Source: Spirochaetales bacterium
Lineage (GTDB): Bacteria; Spirochaetota; Spirochaetia; DSM-27196; SLST01
Direction of reading: 5' to 3'
Assembly (NCBI GenBank): GCA_007130265.1
Contig: SLST01000282.1
Coordinates: 1-23,484 of the forward strand
DNA length: 23,484 nucleotides
Shown here: positions 21,717 to 23,484 of the stretch, piece by piece
Layout: each line of letters starts with the position of its first letter
Position numbering within the stretch: the first letter of the stretch is position 1
Notes under the pieces: generated by a model
Databases searched by the model: none
The model's input: only the letters and a program-made list of their open reading frames with translations
Told to the model about the DNA's origin: nothing
Translations under genes and position numbers: made by a program

Positions 21717-22773
21717 GAGGGGCCCCGGGAACGACTACCGCCCGCACGCCGGGCGCGAACTCGGCGAGCCCGTCGAGAACGCGGTTCACCTCGGCGGCCT
21801 CGAGCGGCAACTTCGCGGTGATCACCTCGTTGAACGACAGTTTTCCGCGGGCCGCGAGATCGAGTACGTACTCGGCCTCTGCTCGGGTGTGGTCGGAGAC
21901 CCCGACGACGCACGCCTCCCGACCGACGACATCTCGGTACGTGTTGATCGAGGCCGGCTTTTCGGCAATCCCGGCGATCGCGGCTCGCCCGAGAGGCGCG
22001 AGTGAACGGATCGCGGCGTCGATCGTCTCCGGTAACCCGAGCACCTCGATCGCCACGTCGACGCCGCCGCAACTGAGCTCAGAGACTACGCCTGCAGGAT
22101 CGCCGTCCAGTGAGTGTACGGTGACGGCGCCAAGACGCGCAGCTCTCGCGAGCCGGTCCGCATCTATGTCGATCGCATAGACTTCAAGGGCACCCATGGC
22201 CAGAGCGAGCTGTACCGCGGAAATCCCGAGCCCCCCAACGCCATACACTGCGACGCGGTCGCCCGCTCTGAGCTCCGCTCTGTGGAGAGCGTGCACTGCG
22301 GTCGCCGTCGAGCACATCATGACAGCCGCCCATTCGCTCGGCACGCCATCGGGAACAGGCACCAGGTTCCGGACCGGCACTCTGAGAAACTCGGCGAAAC
22401 CGCCGTCTACGTGTTTGCCGATCATCGCTCCATCTGCGCAGAATTGCTCGTGGCCTGCCATGCAGAATCTGCAGGATCCGCAGGAGATGAGGTAATGGAC
22501 CGCCACACGGTCTCCCACCTCTATTCCCAGCCCGCGCGCCTGCGACGCCGCGTCGACACCAAGGCTTTCCACCACCCCGGCGTTTTCGTGACCGAGCGTG
22601 AGAGGAAGCGGACCTGCGAACGAAGTTCCGGTACGGTAGTGAAGATCGCTCCGGCAGATCCCAGCCGCCTTGACTCGAACCAGCGCATCCATAGGTCCGG
22701 GATCCGGTCGCCGAACCTCGCGGTCGACGAGGGGGTGTGCAGTCTCAAGCAGCTGAACAGAACGCATTGTCAT
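21700..22773 (-). CDS. Zinc-dependent medium-chain alcohol/polyol dehydrogenase
   Basis: A 357-residue soluble dehydrogenase of the MDR superfamily. Catalytic zinc ligands fit C40 (GICRSD) and H62-E63 (LGHENAGVV). The structural zinc motif C98-x2-C101-x2-C104-x7-C112 is complete. The NAD(P)-binding fold shows VAVYGVGGLGISAVQLA, followed by an acidic strand end (VYAIDIDADRL), which favours NAD over NADP. The substrate could be an alcohol, polyol or threonine-type compound and is not resolvable. ATG 22773 and ATG 22767 are both possible starts, with no clear ribosome-binding site at either. A small inverted repeat, CCACG-AATAC-CGTGG (22786-22800), lies just upstream. In the 127-base divergent gap to the CBS gene nothing else is distinct. 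It converges on icd with a 17-bp overlap. Confidence 0.9.
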   Translation of the reverse strand: MTMRSVQLLETAHPLVDREVRRPDPGPMDALVRVKAAGICRSDLHYRTGTSFAGPLPLTLGHENAGVVESLGVDAASQARGLGIEVGDRVAVHYLISCGSCRFCMAGHEQFCADGAMIGKHVDGGFAEFLRVPVRNLVPVPDGVPSEWAAVMMCSTATAVHALHRAELRAGDRVAVYGVGGLGISAVQLALAMGALEVYAIDIDADRLARAARLGAVTVHSLDGDPAGVVSELSCGGVDVAIEVLGLPETIDAAIRSLAPLGRAAIAGIAEKPASINTYRDVVGREACVVGVSDHTRAEAEYVLDLAARGKLSFNEVITAKLPLEAAEVNRVLDGLAEFAPGVRAVVVPGAPPTSLL

Positions 22774-22785
22774 AGAATGAGTATC

Positions 22786-22800
22786 CCACGAATACCGTGG
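22786..22800 (-). promoter_or_regulatory. Small inverted repeat upstream of the zinc dehydrogenase
   Basis: CCACG and CGTGG flank AATAC, 13 bases before the dehydrogenase ATG, where a repressor would block transcription. A 5-bp palindrome can arise by chance in GC-rich DNA, so this is only a candidate. Confidence 0.2.
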
Positions 22801-22900
22801 AAGAAGAAGCGCGAATCGGCGACCGGCACCCTCCGCGCGCCTTTCGACCTTGCACGACCCGTGCTACGATGGGGTACACTCACGCATCCGGAGGTACACC

Positions 22901-23338
22901 ATGGAAACGGTGCAGGATCTGCTTCAGGACAAGGGTACAGACGTCGTCACCGTACCGGTAGACTGCAGCGTCTACGAGGCATTACAGAAGATGAGCGACC
23001 TCAACATAGGCGCGCTCCTCGTGCTCGGCCCCGACAGCTCGATGGCCGGCATCGTCACCGAACGCGACTACGCACGCAAAGTCGTCCTCGCGGGGAAATC
23101 GTCGAAAGAAACGCCAGTCTCCGACATTATGACCACAGATGTCATCTATGTCAAACCAACCCACACCATCGAAGAAGCGATGGCGGTCATGACCGACCAC
23201 CGGTGCCGTCACCTGCCCGTACTCAACCAGGGAAACCTCGCCGGGCTCATTTCCATTGGAGATGTCGTGCGTAGCATCATCCACGACAAGGATTTCCTGA
23301 TCGACCAGCTGAAGCACTACATCGCGGGAAGCCTGTAG
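22901..23338 (+). CDS. CBS-domain pair protein
   Basis: A 145-residue protein consisting almost only of two CBS domains, which bind adenine nucleotides and act as energy sensors in other proteins. The first domain covers about residues 1-65 (METVQDLLQDKG; DCSVYEALQKMSDLNIGALLVL; MAGIVTERDYARKVVL). The second covers about 70-135 (PVSDIMTTDVIYVKPTHTIEEAMAVMTDHRCRHLPVL; LAGLISIGDVVRSII). No catalytic or membrane domain is attached. The frame is open 17 codons further upstream, but the ATG at 22901 has GGAGG six bases before it and begins directly with the CBS fold. It is a single-gene unit diverging from the zinc dehydrogenase and facing the end of the rRNA operon. The partner protein is unknown. 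Confidence 0.92.
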   Translation: METVQDLLQDKGTDVVTVPVDCSVYEALQKMSDLNIGALLVLGPDSSMAGIVTERDYARKVVLAGKSSKETPVSDIMTTDVIYVKPTHTIEEAMAVMTDHRCRHLPVLNQGNLAGLISIGDVVRSIIHDKDFLIDQLKHYIAGSL

Positions 23339-23367
23339 CGCTCGATCCGCGGTACCTGGTGCACCGC

Positions 23368-23386
23368 GCAGAGACTCCGTCTCTGC
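23368..23386. terminator. Hairpin between the CBS gene and the rRNA operon
   Basis: GCAGAGAC (23368-23375) and GTCTCTGC (23379-23386) make a perfect 8-bp stem with a 3-base loop, 30 bases after the CBS-gene stop. Only a short ATGTTTCC follows on the plus strand, so it is a weak intrinsic terminator. It could also act as a back-up for rRNA transcription arriving on the minus strand. Confidence 0.5.
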
Positions 23387-23392
23387 ATGTTT

Positions 23393-23423
23393 CCAGGCTT
23401 CGTTTGAACAAAAAAAAGCCTGG
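23393..23423 (-). terminator. T8 tract and inverted repeat at the end of the rRNA operon
   Basis: On the minus strand the 5S 3' end is followed directly by eight T (23417-23410). If 5S helix I folds, this makes an intrinsic terminator. In addition CCAGGCTT at 23393-23400 is complementary to AAGCCTGG at 23416-23423, so the 5S 3' strand can also pair with sequence just downstream of it. Confidence 0.6.
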
Positions 23424-23484
23424 CAACGACCTACTCTCCCACGGCTTGTGCCGCAGTACCATCGGCGCAGGAGGGCTTAACTTC
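23418..23484 (-). rRNA. rrf: 5S ribosomal RNA (partial, 3' part)
   Basis: The reverse complement begins with the universally conserved GAAGTTAAGC. It continues through GCGCCGATGGTACTGC and GGGAGAGTAGGTCG and ends in TTGCCAGGC, the 3' strand of 5S helix I. About 67 of some 115 bases are inside the window and the 5' end lies beyond it. The 3' end is placed at 23418, immediately before the T8 tract. Position implies an upstream 16S-23S pair to the right, transcribed leftwards. Confidence 0.95.

Noticed and set aside
1..23484. CRISPR arrays, transposases, tRNAs, phage genes
   Set aside because: No regularly spaced repeats, no transposase or integrase motifs and no tRNA-like T-loop (GGTTCGAATCC-type) segments were found on either strand.

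Overview
The window is a stretch of GC-rich bacterial chromosome, densely packed with genes on both strands. A signal-peptide-bearing beta-barrel-like protein and a FecR-domain protein point to a diderm (outer-membrane) organism. Nothing here fixes the phylum. A glycerol operon of Thermotoga/Clostridium type, an E. coli-like NADP isocitrate dehydrogenase, a double-length UvrA and Cys-type sulfatases would suit a heterotrophic, possibly anaerobic or facultative bacterium, for example a GC-rich spirochaete, but that is a guess. No mobile element, CRISPR array, tRNA or phage gene was seen.

Layout. 1-2844: a sulfatase (-, cut by the window edge) and an MFS transporter (+) diverge from a compact promoter region in which both promoters appear to share one palindromic -35 octamer. 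2828-3742: a RarD/EamA-type permease (-). 3835-9429: a 1864-residue UvrA made of two complete but unequal UvrA halves (four ABC modules). 9517-10686: a Gfo/Idh/MocA oxidoreductase. 10670-12164: a two-gene envelope unit (-), FecR-domain protein then beta-barrel-like protein, behind a near-consensus promoter. 12226-19568: a tightly coupled glycerol / glycerol-3-phosphate operon (-). In transcription order it holds a DeoR/GlpR-type repressor, a 909-residue fused flavoprotein, a DUF1667 protein, glycerol kinase, a short GlpA-like dehydrogenase and an SdhB/FrdB-type iron-sulfur protein. 19686-20393: an unrecognised membrane-anchored protein (+). 20454-21716: icd (+). 21700-22773: a zinc-dependent medium-chain dehydrogenase (-). 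22901-23338: a two-CBS-domain protein (+). 23418-23484: the 3' part of a 5S rRNA (-), the end of an rRNA operon lying to the right.

How the genes work together. GlpK makes glycerol-3-phosphate, and two different flavoprotein systems in the same operon look able to oxidise it to dihydroxyacetone phosphate. One is the fused flavoprotein with its DUF1667 partner (two separate proteins in Thermotoga-type operons). The other is a GlpA-like catalytic domain that has lost its C-terminal [2Fe-2S] domain and is translationally coupled to a succinate-dehydrogenase-type three-cluster iron-sulfur protein. No GlpB, GlpC or membrane anchor is present. This pairing is the least familiar thing in the window and the best candidate for an undescribed electron-transfer arrangement. 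The DeoR-type repressor sits just upstream. Its stop codon overlaps the -35 box of the promoter for the rest of the operon, and that promoter has an A/C-rich spacer resembling operators of DeoR-family repressors.

Other points of note are the double UvrA, an 11-bp inverted repeat whose right arm covers the icd start codon, and three convergent gene pairs that each overlap by exactly 17 bp. All calls come from reading the sequence without database searches.
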